Shown here piece by piece: positions 19,969 through 29,902 of a DNA stretch of 64,000 bases (position 1 is its first letter; each line of letters begins with the position of its first letter). The stretch lies in assembly GCA_014379905.1 (NCBI GenBank), contig JACMKX010000169.1:1-64000 (forward strand). Reading direction: 5' to 3'. The DNA comes from Ferruginibacter sp. GTDB lineage: Bacteria; Bacteroidota; Bacteroidia; Chitinophagales; Chitinophagaceae. Below the pieces are notes generated by a model. The model was not told the origin of the DNA. It worked only from the letters and a program-made list of their open reading frames with translations, and did no database searches. A program made the translations under genes and the position numbers.

Positions 19969-21264
19969 ATGGAGAGAATATTTATTAACCCCGATAAAAA
20001 AGACTGGGCCGGCATTTTGCAACGGCCGGTTTTTGATAGCAAAGCATTGGAAGGGACCGTGTCGGCGATATTAACGGATATAAAATTAAATGGAGACGAA
20101 GCAATAAAAAAATATGCGGCCCGGTTTGACGGAGTTGAACTGGATGATGTAAAAGTGAACGATGGAGAAATAGAAGAGGCGTTAAAAATGGTGAGCGATG
20201 AATTGAAGGCAGCTATATTGGTAGCTAAAGATAATATACAGAAATTTCACGAGGCGCAGGCGCAGCATCCAGCGCAGATCGAAACCACCAGGGGGGTGTT
20301 GTGCTGGAGAAAATCAATTGCCATACAAAAAATTGGATTGTATATTCCCGGGGGTACCGCGGCTTTGTTTTCTACTTTGCTGATGCTGGGCGTGCCGGCA
20401 GTGCTGGCTGGTTGCAAAGAGATTATAGTGTGTACGCCCTGCGATAAAAATGGAAAAGTAAACCCTGTAGTTTTGTATGTGGCCCATTTGATCGGGATAA
20501 GAAATATTTATAAAATTGGTGGTGCGCAGGCAATAGGGGCGATGGCGTATGGAACAACTACCATTAAACAGGTAAATAAAATATTTGGGCCAGGTAACCA
20601 ATATGTAACCTGCGCAAAACAATTGGTGAACAGGGAGGGTTTGGCAATTGACATGCCCGCAGGCCCAAGCGAGGTAGCCGTATATGCAGATGAAACCTGT
20701 GATCCTGCTTTTGTGGCTTCCGATCTGTTGAGCCAGGCGGAGCATGGGGTTGATAGCCAGGTACTATTGGTTGCAGGTTCGCGGTTTGTAGTTGACGCAG
20801 TAATAAAAGAAATTAACCACCAGTTGCCCTTGCTTTCAAGAAATAAAATTGCAGGAACAGCATTACAAAACAGCCGCTTTGTGGTAATGGAAAATGCAGG
20901 TGCAGCATTCGATTTGCTGAATGAATACGCCCCCGAGCATTTGATCATTGCTTCAGGTAATGCCCTGGAATTGTCAGTTAAGGTAATAAATGCAGGGAGT
21001 GTATTTTTAGGCAATTATTCTCCTGAAAGTGCAGGTGATTATGCTTCAGGTACCAATCATACACTTCCCACCAATGGATATGCAAAAGCCTATAGTGGTG
21101 TATCTTTGGATAGCTTTGTTAAGAAAATCACTTTTCAATATATGGATAAAGAGGGTATTCAGAATATCGGTAATACCATTGAAATAATGGCGGCTGCGGA
21201 GGGACTGGATGCACATAAAAATGCAGTGACTTTGAGGTTAGAAAAGATCCGAAAAAGTCGGTAA
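19969..21264 (+). CDS. hisD: histidinol dehydrogenase
   Basis: MERIFINPDKKDW...; GLYIPGGTAALFSTLLMLGVPA, GPGNQYVTCAKQLV, DLLSQAEHGVDSQV, GDYASGTNHTLPT; ATG 19969 preferred over ORF start 19921. Confidence 0.97.
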   Translation: MERIFINPDKKDWAGILQRPVFDSKALEGTVSAILTDIKLNGDEAIKKYAARFDGVELDDVKVNDGEIEEALKMVSDELKAAILVAKDNIQKFHEAQAQHPAQIETTRGVLCWRKSIAIQKIGLYIPGGTAALFSTLLMLGVPAVLAGCKEIIVCTPCDKNGKVNPVVLYVAHLIGIRNIYKIGGAQAIGAMAYGTTTIKQVNKIFGPGNQYVTCAKQLVNREGLAIDMPAGPSEVAVYADETCDPAFVASDLLSQAEHGVDSQVLLVAGSRFVVDAVIKEINHQLPLLSRNKIAGTALQNSRFVVMENAGAAFDLLNEYAPEHLIIASGNALELSVKVINAGSVFLGNYSPESAGDYASGTNHTLPTNGYAKAYSGVSLDSFVKKITFQYMDKEGIQNIGNTIEIMAAAEGLDAHKNAVTLRLEKIRKSR

Positions 21265-21329
21265 CGGATGGCTATTGAACAAGCAAAAAATTAACCTGCC
21301 TGCTTTTTAAACGAAATAAAATTCTACAT

Positions 21330-22430
21330 ATGAACGACGCTGAAGATAAAGACGCATCTGCTAAACTCCCTGAAGGTGAAGGACCGCTGGCACTCGATTT
21401 TTTGGTACGAAAAAATATCAAAAAACTTGTACCTTATTCCACCGCCCGTCACGAGTTTACCGGCAGGGCCAGCGTTTTATTAGACGCGAATGAAAACGCT
21501 TATGGTTCGCCGCTCGAAGATAACTTCAACCGTTACCCCGATCCATTGCAATGGCAATTGAAATATGCGATTGCCGGGATTAAAGGAGTACCTGCAGAAA
21601 ATATCTTTATTGGAAACGGAAGCGATGAAGTGATCGATATTGCTTACCGTATTTTTTGCGACCCGTTAAAAGATAATGTAATTATCTGTCCGCCTACTTA
21701 CGGCATGTATGAAGTGAGTGCCAATATCAATAATGTGGATATCAGGAAGGTAAATCTTACACCGGGTTTCCAGTTAGATGTGCAGGGGATATTAAATGCC
21801 GTAGATGACAGTACAAAATTATTATTCATCTGTTCCCCCAATAATCCAACTGCCAATAATATGAACCGGGGTGATGTGGAAGTATTGTTGAATAATTTTC
21901 CGGGAATTATTTTAATTGATGAAGCTTATATCAATTACTCCAAACAAAAAACATTTATACAGGAGCTGACGGAATATCCTAACCTGGTGGTTATGCAAAC
22001 ATTATCTAAAGCATGGGGACTTGCCGCATTGCGTTTAGGGATTTGCTATGCCTCCGGCGATATCATTAACCTGTATAATAAAGTAAAGCCCCCTTATAAT
22101 ATCAATGAAGCATCACAGGAACTTGCTTTGGAAGCGCTGCAGCATACAGAGCAGGTAAATAACTGGATAAAGGAAGTGGTTACGCAGAAGAATTTTCTTA
22201 TCAAAAAATTGTTGGAATGCCGTTTTGTTGAAAAAATTCACCCGAGCGATGCAAATTTTTTATTAGTAAAAGTTAAAGATGCTGATGCCTTATACCAGTA
22301 CCTGGCAAAAAATGAGATCGTGGTAAGAAACCGGAGCAAAGAAGTATTATGTGATAATTGCCTGAGGATAACCATTGGCACACCGGAAGAAAATTTACAA
22401 TTAACAAGAATAATTAAAGCGTATGAATGA
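21330..22430 (+). CDS. hisC: histidinol-phosphate aminotransferase, N-terminally extended
   Basis: 366 aa; [51 protein letters not shown]; overlaps hisB by 8 bp. Confidence 0.96.
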   Translation: MNDAEDKDASAKLPEGEGPLALDFLVRKNIKKLVPYSTARHEFTGRASVLLDANENAYGSPLEDNFNRYPDPLQWQLKYAIAGIKGVPAENIFIGNGSDEVIDIAYRIFCDPLKDNVIICPPTYGMYEVSANINNVDIRKVNLTPGFQLDVQGILNAVDDSTKLLFICSPNNPTANNMNRGDVEVLLNNFPGIILIDEAYINYSKQKTFIQELTEYPNLVVMQTLSKAWGLAALRLGICYASGDIINLYNKVKPPYNINEASQELALEALQHTEQVNNWIKEVVTQKNFLIKKLLECRFVEKIHPSDANFLLVKVKDADALYQYLAKNEIVVRNRSKEVLCDNCLRITIGTPEENLQLTRIIKAYE

Positions 22431-23625
22431 CAATGCCCAAGCAATAACTACCCAAATCCCCGATCAGGCGGCAGGGTTGAAACGGGTTAAAATATTATTT
22501 ATTGACCGCGATGGGGTATTGATAAAAGAAGCTCCGCCAACTTACCAGCTCGATTCTTTTGAGAAATTGCAGTTTTACCCGGGTGTATTTGAATATTTAA
22601 GGAAAATCGCCACTGAACTCGAGTACGAATTGATAATGGTTACCAACCAGGATGGATTAGGAACCCCTTCCTTCCCGGAGAACACATTTTTGCCCGTTCA
22701 TAATTTTGTAATAAACAGTCTCGCGAATGAAGGCATTCATTTTAGTGAAGTGTATATTGACAGAACATTTGCGAAGGATAAATCGCCTACCCGCAAACCG
22801 GGAACCGGGATGCTCACAAAATATTTGAACAATCCTCGTTATGATCTTACCAACTCGTTTGTAATTGGCGACAGGGTCACGGATATGCAACTGGCAAAAA
22901 ATTTAGGTTGTAAAGGTTGCTGGTTAAATAACGATGCAAGTTTAGGCGCCACAGAAATTAACAGTACTATTGAAGATTTAAGAAAAGAAGTGATTGTGCT
23001 GGAGTCGCCCCATTGGAAAGACATCTACAACTATTTAAAATTGCCGCCACGAATTATTACACACGAGCGAAATACCAACGAGACAAAAATAAAAGTAACC
23101 ATAAATCTTGATGGAACCGGTAAATCAGCTATCCAGACAGGACTGGCTTTTTTTGATCATATGCTCGACCAGCTTGCCCGGCATGGAAATATTGATCTGA
23201 CCGTTGAATGCCGGGGCGATCTGCAAATTGATGAGCACCACAGTATTGAAGATACGGGCATTGCATTGGGTGAAGCTTTTGTAAAAGTCTTAGGCGATAA
23301 AAGGGGTATCGAAAGGTACGGGTTTTTATTACCCATGGATGATTGCCTGGCACAGGTAGCCATTGATTTTGGCGGCCGGAGCTGGCTGGTATGGGAAGCG
23401 GAATTTAAAAGAGAAAAAATTGGTGAAATGCCTACGGAAATGTTTTTTCATTTCTTCAAATCATTCAGCGATGCGGCCAAATGCAATATCAATATAAAGG
23501 CAACAGGCGACAATGAACATCATAAAATTGAATCTATTTTTAAGGCATTTGCAAAAGCAATTAAAATGGCCGTCAAAAAAGACGTCAACAATAATTCTTT
23601 ACCAAGCACAAAAGGGGTGCTTTAG
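22423..23625 (+). CDS. hisB: bifunctional histidinol-phosphatase / imidazoleglycerol-phosphate dehydratase
   Basis: 400 aa; HAD domain [14 protein letters not shown] plus IGPD domain [46 protein letters not shown]. Confidence 0.97.
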   Translation: MNDNAQAITTQIPDQAAGLKRVKILFIDRDGVLIKEAPPTYQLDSFEKLQFYPGVFEYLRKIATELEYELIMVTNQDGLGTPSFPENTFLPVHNFVINSLANEGIHFSEVYIDRTFAKDKSPTRKPGTGMLTKYLNNPRYDLTNSFVIGDRVTDMQLAKNLGCKGCWLNNDASLGATEINSTIEDLRKEVIVLESPHWKDIYNYLKLPPRIITHERNTNETKIKVTINLDGTGKSAIQTGLAFFDHMLDQLARHGNIDLTVECRGDLQIDEHHSIEDTGIALGEAFVKVLGDKRGIERYGFLLPMDDCLAQVAIDFGGRSWLVWEAEFKREKIGEMPTEMFFHFFKSFSDAAKCNINIKATGDNEHHKIESIFKAFAKAIKMAVKKDVNNNSLPSTKGVL

Positions 23626-23659
23626 GATATAGGGGCTGGTGCATCACTGAAAGAAACAG

Positions 23660-23729
23660 AACATCAACTAACAGCGCTCAACTAACAACCATCAACTAAC
23701 AACCATCAACCATCAACCACGAGCATCAA
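23660..23729. repeat. degenerate heptamer array between hisB and hisH
   Basis: aacatca actaaca gcgctca actaaca accatca actaaca accatca accatca accacga gcatcaa: 10 consecutive 7-mers. Confidence 0.8.
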
Positions 23730-23734
23730 TCAAA

Positions 23735-24328
23735 ATGATAGCAATAATTAAATACAATGCGGGTAACGTGCAAAGCGTGCAATATGCTTTAGAACGGATT
23801 GGCGTAGCGTCTGTAGTTACGGATGATGCGATGTTAATACAACGTGCGGATAAAGTGATTTTTCCCGGTGTTGGTCATGCCCATGCAGCTATGCGGTATT
23901 TGAGGGAAAGGGGATTGGATAAACTGATCATATCTTTACAACAACCGGTACTCGGGATTTGCCTCGGCCTCCAGTTAATGTGCAGGCACTCTGAAGAAGG
24001 CGATACCTCGTGCCTGGGTATATTTGACGAGAACGTTATTCTATTTCCAACATCGGGCAAGATGAAACTAAAAATACCGCAGATAGGCTGGAATAATATT
24101 TACGATTATAAGTCGGTATTATTTAATGGCCTCAGCGAAAACGCATTTGTTTATACCGTTCATAGTTATTTTGCCGCGGAGGGTAAGGAAACCATTGCCA
24201 CAACGGACTATATCCTTCCTTACAGTGCCGCACTTGAGAAGGATAATTTTTATGCGGTGCAGTTTCATCCTGAAAAATCAGGAAGGGTAGGGGAATCGAT
24301 ATTAAAAAACTTTATCAATATACCATGA
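23735..24328 (+). CDS. hisH: imidazole glycerol phosphate synthase subunit HisH
   Basis: 197 aa; MIAIIKYNAGNVQSV, PVLGICLGLQLMCRHSEEG, FYAVQFHPEKSG. Confidence 0.97.
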   Translation: MIAIIKYNAGNVQSVQYALERIGVASVVTDDAMLIQRADKVIFPGVGHAHAAMRYLRERGLDKLIISLQQPVLGICLGLQLMCRHSEEGDTSCLGIFDENVILFPTSGKMKLKIPQIGWNNIYDYKSVLFNGLSENAFVYTVHSYFAAEGKETIATTDYILPYSAALEKDNFYAVQFHPEKSGRVGESILKNFINIP

Positions 24329-25062
24329 TCATCATCCCTGCAATAGATATTATTAATGGCAAATGCGTCAGGCTTACCAGGGGCGATTACGCTCAACAGG
24401 TAGTGTACAACGATAACCCGGTGGAAGTGGCTAAGCAGTTTGAGGGAGCGGGGATAAAAAGATTGCATATCGTTGACCTTGACGGCGCAAAGGAGGGCAG
24501 GATAATAAATTTAAAAGTGTTGGAAAATATCGCGTTAGCAACAGGGCTGGTGATCGATTTTGGAGGGGGGGTAAAAACCATCACTGATGTAAGCAATATA
24601 TTCAATGCAGGTGCCGCCATTGTAACCATTGGCAGCATGGCGGTAAAGCATCCTGAATTGCTGGAAGAATGGCTGATGGAATTCGGGACGGAGCAGTTTC
24701 TAATTGGGGCAGATGTACTGGATGGTAAAATAAAAATCAGCGGCTGGCTCGAAGACGGGGATATCGGTATTTTTGATTTTATTGGTAAAATGCTCAGTCT
24801 TGGGGTCACCAATATTTTCTGCACTGATATTTCAAAAGACGGTGCTATGGAAGGGCCCTCCGCGGACTTGTATAAAAAAATAATTGAGGAACATCCTGAA
24901 GTCAGCTTGATAGCGAGTGGTGGTGTAAGTAATATCGATGATGTGCTGTTATTAAAAGAGACAGGATGTAAAGGTGCGATTATTGGAAAAGCAATCTATG
25001 AAGGTAAAATACCCCTGAATCCCTTTGAAGCTGACTTAAATGCATATAAATATTTCAAATGA
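24325..25062 (+). CDS. hisA: phosphoribosylformimino-5-aminoimidazole carboxamide ribotide isomerase
   Basis: 245 aa; MIIIPAIDIINGKCVRLTRGDY, FGGGVKT, ASGGVSNIDDVLLL; 4-bp overlap with hisH. Confidence 0.97.
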   Translation: MIIIPAIDIINGKCVRLTRGDYAQQVVYNDNPVEVAKQFEGAGIKRLHIVDLDGAKEGRIINLKVLENIALATGLVIDFGGGVKTITDVSNIFNAGAAIVTIGSMAVKHPELLEEWLMEFGTEQFLIGADVLDGKIKISGWLEDGDIGIFDFIGKMLSLGVTNIFCTDISKDGAMEGPSADLYKKIIEEHPEVSLIASGGVSNIDDVLLLKETGCKGAIIGKAIYEGKIPLNPFEADLNAYKYFK

Positions 25063-25092
25063 TTTTATTATCAGGATTAATCCCGGCTTATA

Positions 25093-25914
25093 ATGAATGA
25101 TGGCCCTGCAAATACTGAAACTTTACTCAACACCCATTTAGGTGCAGGAGTTCACGGCCTTACAAAGAGGATCATTCCATGCCTGGATATTAAAGACGGC
25201 AGAACCGTGAAAGGCATCAACTTCGAAGATATCCGCGATGCCGGTGACCCGGTTGAACTGGCCATATTGTATTCAGGAAAAGGAGCGGATGAATTGGTTT
25301 TCCTGGATATCACCGCAACTATAGAAAAAAGAAAAACCCTGGTTGAACTGGTAAAACGTATTGCCGCCAATATCAATATACCATTTACGGTAGGAGGTGG
25401 TATCAGTACGGTAGAAGATGTGGGCGTTTTGCTGAAAAATGGCGCCGATAAGGTTTCTGTCAATACCGCGGCGTTTAAGCATCCCGCTTTAATAGAGCAA
25501 TTGAGTAATGAATTTGGCAGTCAGTGTGTGGTTTTGGCGATTGATACCAAAAAAGAGCAAGATGGGGAATGGTATGTTTACCTGGATGGTGGAAGAACAA
25601 AAACTGAAATGAAAACAACGGAATGGGCGGGCAGTGCAGTAGCTTTAGGGGCAGGTGAAATATTACTAACGTCCATGAATAACGATGGCACCAAAAATGG
25701 CTTTGCTTTGGATATCACCGCAACCCTTTCCAATACATTACCCGTTCCGGTGATTGCATCCGGCGGAGCGGGAAGCATGGCGCATTTTAAAGAAGTATTT
25801 GAATCCGGCAATGCGGATGCGGCGCTGGCCGCCAGTATATTTCATTACAAGGAAATTGAAATAACAGACCTGAAAAACTATTTATCCGAACAGGGGATAA
25901 GGGTTAGGTTGTGA
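25093..25914 (+). CDS. hisF: imidazole glycerol phosphate synthase subunit HisF, N-terminally extended
   Basis: 273 aa; [45 protein letters not shown]. Confidence 0.97.
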   Translation: MNDGPANTETLLNTHLGAGVHGLTKRIIPCLDIKDGRTVKGINFEDIRDAGDPVELAILYSGKGADELVFLDITATIEKRKTLVELVKRIAANINIPFTVGGGISTVEDVGVLLKNGADKVSVNTAAFKHPALIEQLSNEFGSQCVVLAIDTKKEQDGEWYVYLDGGRTKTEMKTTEWAGSAVALGAGEILLTSMNNDGTKNGFALDITATLSNTLPVPVIASGGAGSMAHFKEVFESGNADAALAASIFHYKEIEITDLKNYLSEQGIRVRL

Positions 25915-25942
25915 GTGAATTGGTGAATGGTGAATAGGCAAA
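25915..25942. repeat. short degenerate heptamer array directly after hisF stop codon
   Basis: gtgaatt ggtgaat ggtgaat aggcaaa, beginning at the base after TGA. Confidence 0.5.
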
Positions 25943-26144
25943 AGACAGTGCAATTATTCACCAGTGCCCATTTACCCTTAGACAAATTATACGGCTGCGC
26001 TGGTAACCCCATCGCAACAGGTTTATTGAAAATAAATAATAGGATTAAGTAGATAGTTCGCAAAAGCAGTGCTAGTATGATTTTGGTAAATGCGCCATGG
26101 TCGATTTTAAATCAGTAACTGCATAAGCAGCCTCTTTTGGATCG

Positions 26145-26260
26145 GTCACGGCGAAGCCGTGATTCAGCATTTCGGCTACGCTCAATGCTTCAATAACATA
26201 ATATTGAGCGTAGCCGAAATGTTGAAAGATGCAAAAGCAGCTGCGTTGCAGTTACGCAGC
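26145..26260. repeat. cluster of three inverted repeats between hisF and hisIE
   Basis: TCACGGC-GAA-GCCGTGA (26146-26162); CATTTCGGCTACGCTCAAT (26168-26186)/ATTGAGCGTAGCCGAAATG (26203-26221); GCTGCGT (26240-26246)/ACGCAGC (26254-26260). Confidence 0.85.
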
Positions 26261-26377
26261 CCCGCCGGCTGGGGAGGCGAAAGTTAGCATTCTAAAAGGA
26301 ATACCCAATATAGAAAAGCATATGCGAATCATCCACCTAATCCAAATAAATAATTTACCACCAGAAAAAAACGGATA

Positions 26378-26983
26378 ATGAATATTGATTTTAGCAAATA
26401 TGCCGATGGACTTGTACCAGCTATAATACAGGATGATGTTACCGGAAAAGTGCTAATGCTTGGCTTTATGAACGATGAAGCGCTGGCTAAAACAAAGGAG
26501 TTGCAAAAGGTTACTTTCTTTAGCAGGGGTAAAAACAGGCTATGGACAAAAGGAGAGGAAAGCGGTAATTTTCTTTTACTAAAAGATATCAAGTCGGATT
26601 GTGATAACGATACCCTGTTAATAAAGGTAAAGCCTGTTGGCCCGGTTTGCCATACCGGCGCGGATACCTGCTGGAATGAAAAAAATATCAACGATAATTT
26701 TTTGTTTCAACTGGAAGAAATCATCAGGGATAGAAAAAATAATCCTGCTGAAAAATCCTACACCAGTTCTTTATTCGAAAAAGGGATCAATAAAATCGCG
26801 CAGAAAGTAGGTGAAGAAGCGGTGGAATTAGTAATTGAAGCAAAAGATGATAATGAAGATCTTTTTAAAAATGAAGCGGCTGACCTCTTGTTTCATTATT
26901 TAATATTGTTGCAGGCCAAGGGTCATACATTGAGCGAGATACAGGATGTGTTGATTGCCAGGCACAAGGAAAAAGTTCAATAA
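26378..26983 (+). CDS. hisIE: bifunctional phosphoribosyl-AMP cyclohydrolase / phosphoribosyl-ATP pyrophosphatase
   Basis: 201 aa; VLMLGFMNDEALAKT, FFSRGKNRLWTKGEESGN, CDNDTLLIKVKPVGPVCHTG, KVGEEAVELVIEAKD. Confidence 0.97.
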   Translation: MNIDFSKYADGLVPAIIQDDVTGKVLMLGFMNDEALAKTKELQKVTFFSRGKNRLWTKGEESGNFLLLKDIKSDCDNDTLLIKVKPVGPVCHTGADTCWNEKNINDNFLFQLEEIIRDRKNNPAEKSYTSSLFEKGINKIAQKVGEEAVELVIEAKDDNEDLFKNEAADLLFHYLILLQAKGHTLSEIQDVLIARHKEKVQ

Positions 26984-26987
26984 GGAT

Positions 26988-27617
26988 TTAACCGGCCATC
27001 AACTTCCTTTTTTGCGCAACATATTCTTCCTGGGTTATCGCTCCTTTCTGTAGCAGCTCAAACAACTTATGCAATTCATCCGCAATCATTTGCTGGGAGG
27101 GCGCCGAAGGCATAATATGGGAGGATGCAATTGCCCTGGCCAACTGCGTGGCCTGGTTACTGATCTGTGTTTTTTTATATTCTTCCTGTGCATGCGTAAT
27201 GGTATCTTTTAATAATTTGGGATGGTGAATGAGTTCGTAGGTTGTTTCGCCCAGTTCCGCAGCGGTTTGAATATCCACATCGCCGAAGCCAAAAATCCTG
27301 CCCAGGATACTTTGATCATACTCCACGTTGTTTATTTTGTCGAGCGGACTTTCTTTTGAATACCGGCTAAAAAAACCGCTCTCGTCTACCACCCTCAGGT
27401 TGGTTACACACCATAAATTACTTTTGTAGTTAAGGTATTCGTAGAGAGGGTATATGGAGGCCACCAGGGTAATGATAAACCCAGTGACCTTATTTTCCGG
27501 CAGCCATAGTAAGAGGGTAGCAGCTACCATCCATACAAACACCGGCAATAGCAGCCTGATCCAGTGCTGTCTTGTGATGAGTAAAATTTTTTCGTCTTTT
27601 TTTAATTCGGTTCTCAT
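26988..27617 (-). CDS. PH-domain (bPH2-like) membrane protein with C-terminal SHOCT-like motif
   Basis: 209 aa; two TM segments, WCVTNLRVVDESGFFSRYSKESPLDKINNVEYDQS, C-terminal LFELLQKGAITQEEYVAQKRKLM. Confidence 0.85.
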   Translation of the reverse strand: MRTELKKDEKILLITRQHWIRLLLPVFVWMVAATLLLWLPENKVTGFIITLVASIYPLYEYLNYKSNLWCVTNLRVVDESGFFSRYSKESPLDKINNVEYDQSILGRIFGFGDVDIQTAAELGETTYELIHHPKLLKDTITHAQEEYKKTQISNQATQLARAIASSHIMPSAPSQQMIADELHKLFELLQKGAITQEEYVAQKRKLMAG

Positions 27618-27912
27618 AAATTATCATCCATTTTTTGTGCTAATACGGGGTTGAATTATCGGGCGGTAATTGCCAGGTACAGGTTCAGTAATATTACCCG
27701 GAAGTAGATTATTTAATAATATTTTATTTTTTAAAAGTAAGCAATGATTCGGGTAACGGATGAAAATTTTTATAAATGGAAATTAACTTTCGCCCCTGGC
27801 CTTTGTAAATAAAACAGATCTTATTTTTTGGAAATAAATTACGTTGTTCTTTTGCTTACGAAATACCACTCAACTTTCAAATTCCTTATTTTTACCTTCT
27901 TATCCCATTTAT

Positions 27913-28506
27913 ATGACCACGGAACGAAATGAACGGCTTACCGCTGTTTTAAATAAAAGACAGCCAGACCTTACTGTAGTGTTGGAAAATGTATTTGATC
28001 CCCACAATATTTCTGCAGTTATGCGTACCTGTGATGCAGTAGGTATACAGGATATTTATATTTTGAACCATAAAATTCCGCCGCATAGAAAATGGGGGGC
28101 AAAGAGTTCTTCGAGCGCGGCCAAATGGCTCACTATTCACCAGTTTACGGATGCGGCTGCATGTTTGGCTGAACTAAGAAAACAATATAAAAAAATTTAT
28201 ACCACCCATTTAAGCACAGATGCGTTTAGCCTGCATGAGATAGATTTAACAGAATCAGTAGCATTGGTGTTTGGCAACGAACACAGTGGCGTTAGCGAAG
28301 AGATTATCGCCATGGCCGATGGTAACTTTATCATACCGCAGGTGGGCATTATAAAATCGTTGAATATATCCGTGGCTTGTGCTGTTACCCTCTATGAAGC
28401 ATTCCGGCAGAAGCTTAATGCCGGACATTATGCGTCTGCAAAACTGGAAGGAGAAAAATTAATATCCCTACGGGAAGAGTGGGGTTTTATTGAGACGGAT
28501 GAATAA
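27913..28506 (+). CDS. TrmH/SpoU-family RNA 2'-O-methyltransferase
   Basis: VLENVFDPHNISAVMRTCDAVGI, ALVFGNEHSGVSEEI, IPQVGIIKSLNISVACAVTLYEA; ATG 27913 preferred. Confidence 0.92.
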   Translation: MTTERNERLTAVLNKRQPDLTVVLENVFDPHNISAVMRTCDAVGIQDIYILNHKIPPHRKWGAKSSSSAAKWLTIHQFTDAAACLAELRKQYKKIYTTHLSTDAFSLHEIDLTESVALVFGNEHSGVSEEIIAMADGNFIIPQVGIIKSLNISVACAVTLYEAFRQKLNAGHYASAKLEGEKLISLREEWGFIETDE

Positions 28507-28512
28507 TTAATG

Positions 28513-28743
28513 TTGTTTGGTTAAGCCTGAAGGCCTTTAATTTGAATAGCCGGCGGTTTCACCGGCGGAAGAATAAGGTAACCAGATAGCAACCCCTTCG
28601 GGGTTGAATTTTATTTCGCCGTCTGTTTTCATTTGTTCAACCCCGAAGGGGTTGTTATCCGCGGCCATATATTATCCACGGGTTGCACCAGTAGCTATTC
28701 AAATTTTACCCTTTCAGGGTAATTCAACCTTAACTAAACGACA
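28513..28743. repeat. REP/MITE-like nested palindromic element
   Basis: Outer arms AATTTGAATAGC (28539-28550)/GCTATTCAAATT (28694-28705); inner CAACCCCTTCGGGGTTG (28590-28606) and its exact reverse complement CAACCCCGAAGGGGTTG (28638-28654). Confidence 0.8.
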
Positions 28744-28828
28744 TTGAATCAACAATGTGCAAATATTATGAGAAATGAATATTGGTCGCAATCAGGTGCC
28801 GCCGGTATTATCACGAATCTTACAATAA

Positions 28829-29902
28829 TTATTTGACCATTTTATCGGGCTTAATTAATTCCGGAACTGCCTTCTGTGTCCTGCGTAAACGGGGGATGGA
28901 TTCCATTTGAACGTATCTTTCATTGGGGTTGTGCTGTACATAATTCTGATGATAATCCTCCGCCTGCCAGAATTTAGTATAGGGCACAACCTGCGCTGCA
29001 ATAGGCTTTGTGTATTTACCTGATTTGGTTAATTGCCCGATGTACTCCTCTATTAATTGTTTTTCAGCGGCATTGCGGTAAAAGGCAATAGAGCGGTATT
29101 GTTTGCCATTATCAGGGCCCTGGCCATTGACCTGTGTTGGATCCTGCGAAGCAAAAAATACTTTGAGCAGCGAAGGAAAGCTTACCAATGCTGAATCGTA
29201 ATACACTTCTATCGCTTCAGCATGACCTGTAGCTCCGCTCCCCACTTGCTCGTATGTTGGATTTTCTTCATTTCCACCCGCATAGCCTGAGATCACTTCT
29301 TTTACACCCTTTACGCTTTCAAAAACCGCTTCTTCGCACCAAAAGCATCCTGCGGCAAATGTGGCTTTACTGAGCTTTACATTGATATCTTCTTTTTGAA
29401 ATAATAATGCAACGCCATCCATGCAATACCTTAATCCCGTTGGTTTTGGCCCATCGTTAAATACATGGCCTAAATGCGCATCGCATCGCTGGCAGGAAAT
29501 TTCATCCCTGGAAGTTCCTTCAGAATTGTCTGTTGATACCTGTACACTTTTAGTAGAATAAGGAGCATAAAAACTTGGCCAGCCCGTACCCGAATCAAAC
29601 TTGGTGGTTGATCTGAATAAAGGGTTTTTGCAGCTTACGCAATAATAAATACCCGTTTCTTTATTTTTTTCATACTCACTTGAAAATGGCTTTTCCGTGC
29701 CTTGCTCCCTTGTGATATTAAATTGAGCAGCAGTAAGAATTTTTTTCCATTCCTCCCTGGTTTTCTCAACTTTTGTGGTCCAGGTGGTATCCGGGATCAA
29801 ATTATCCATAAGGGTTGTTCCTGCATTTGCTGAACCTTTTGAAGGTTGGGTGCAACTGAAAAAGCCCTGAGTAATAAATAATGCGAGGATTAAATTTTTC
29901 AT
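28829..29902 (-). CDS. fused MsrB-MsrA peptide-methionine sulfoxide reductase, predicted lipoprotein
   Basis: 357 aa; MsrB part YYCVSCKNPLFRSTTKFDSGTGWPSF...RCDAHLGHVFNDGP; MsrA part ATFAAGCFWCEEAVF; N-terminus MKNLILALFITQGFFSC. Confidence 0.95.
   Translation of the reverse strand: MKNLILALFITQGFFSCTQPSKGSANAGTTLMDNLIPDTTWTTKVEKTREEWKKILTAAQFNITREQGTEKPFSSEYEKNKETGIYYCVSCKNPLFRSTTKFDSGTGWPSFYAPYSTKSVQVSTDNSEGTSRDEISCQRCDAHLGHVFNDGPKPTGLRYCMDGVALLFQKEDINVKLSKATFAAGCFWCEEAVFESVKGVKEVISGYAGGNEENPTYEQVGSGATGHAEAIEVYYDSALVSFPSLLKVFFASQDPTQVNGQGPDNGKQYRSIAFYRNAAEKQLIEEYIGQLTKSGKYTKPIAAQVVPYTKFWQAEDYHQNYVQHNPNERYVQMESIPRLRRTQKAVPELIKPDKMVK

Noticed and set aside
20314-21014. Minus-strand ORFs of 143 and 168 aa inside hisD
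   Set aside because: Antisense to a conserved histidinol dehydrogenase frame; no recognisable domains.
26983-26988. Missing terminator between convergent hisIE and PH-domain gene (4-bp gap)
   Set aside because: Close convergent ends are common in bacteria; no sequence feature beyond the short gap supports a special claim.
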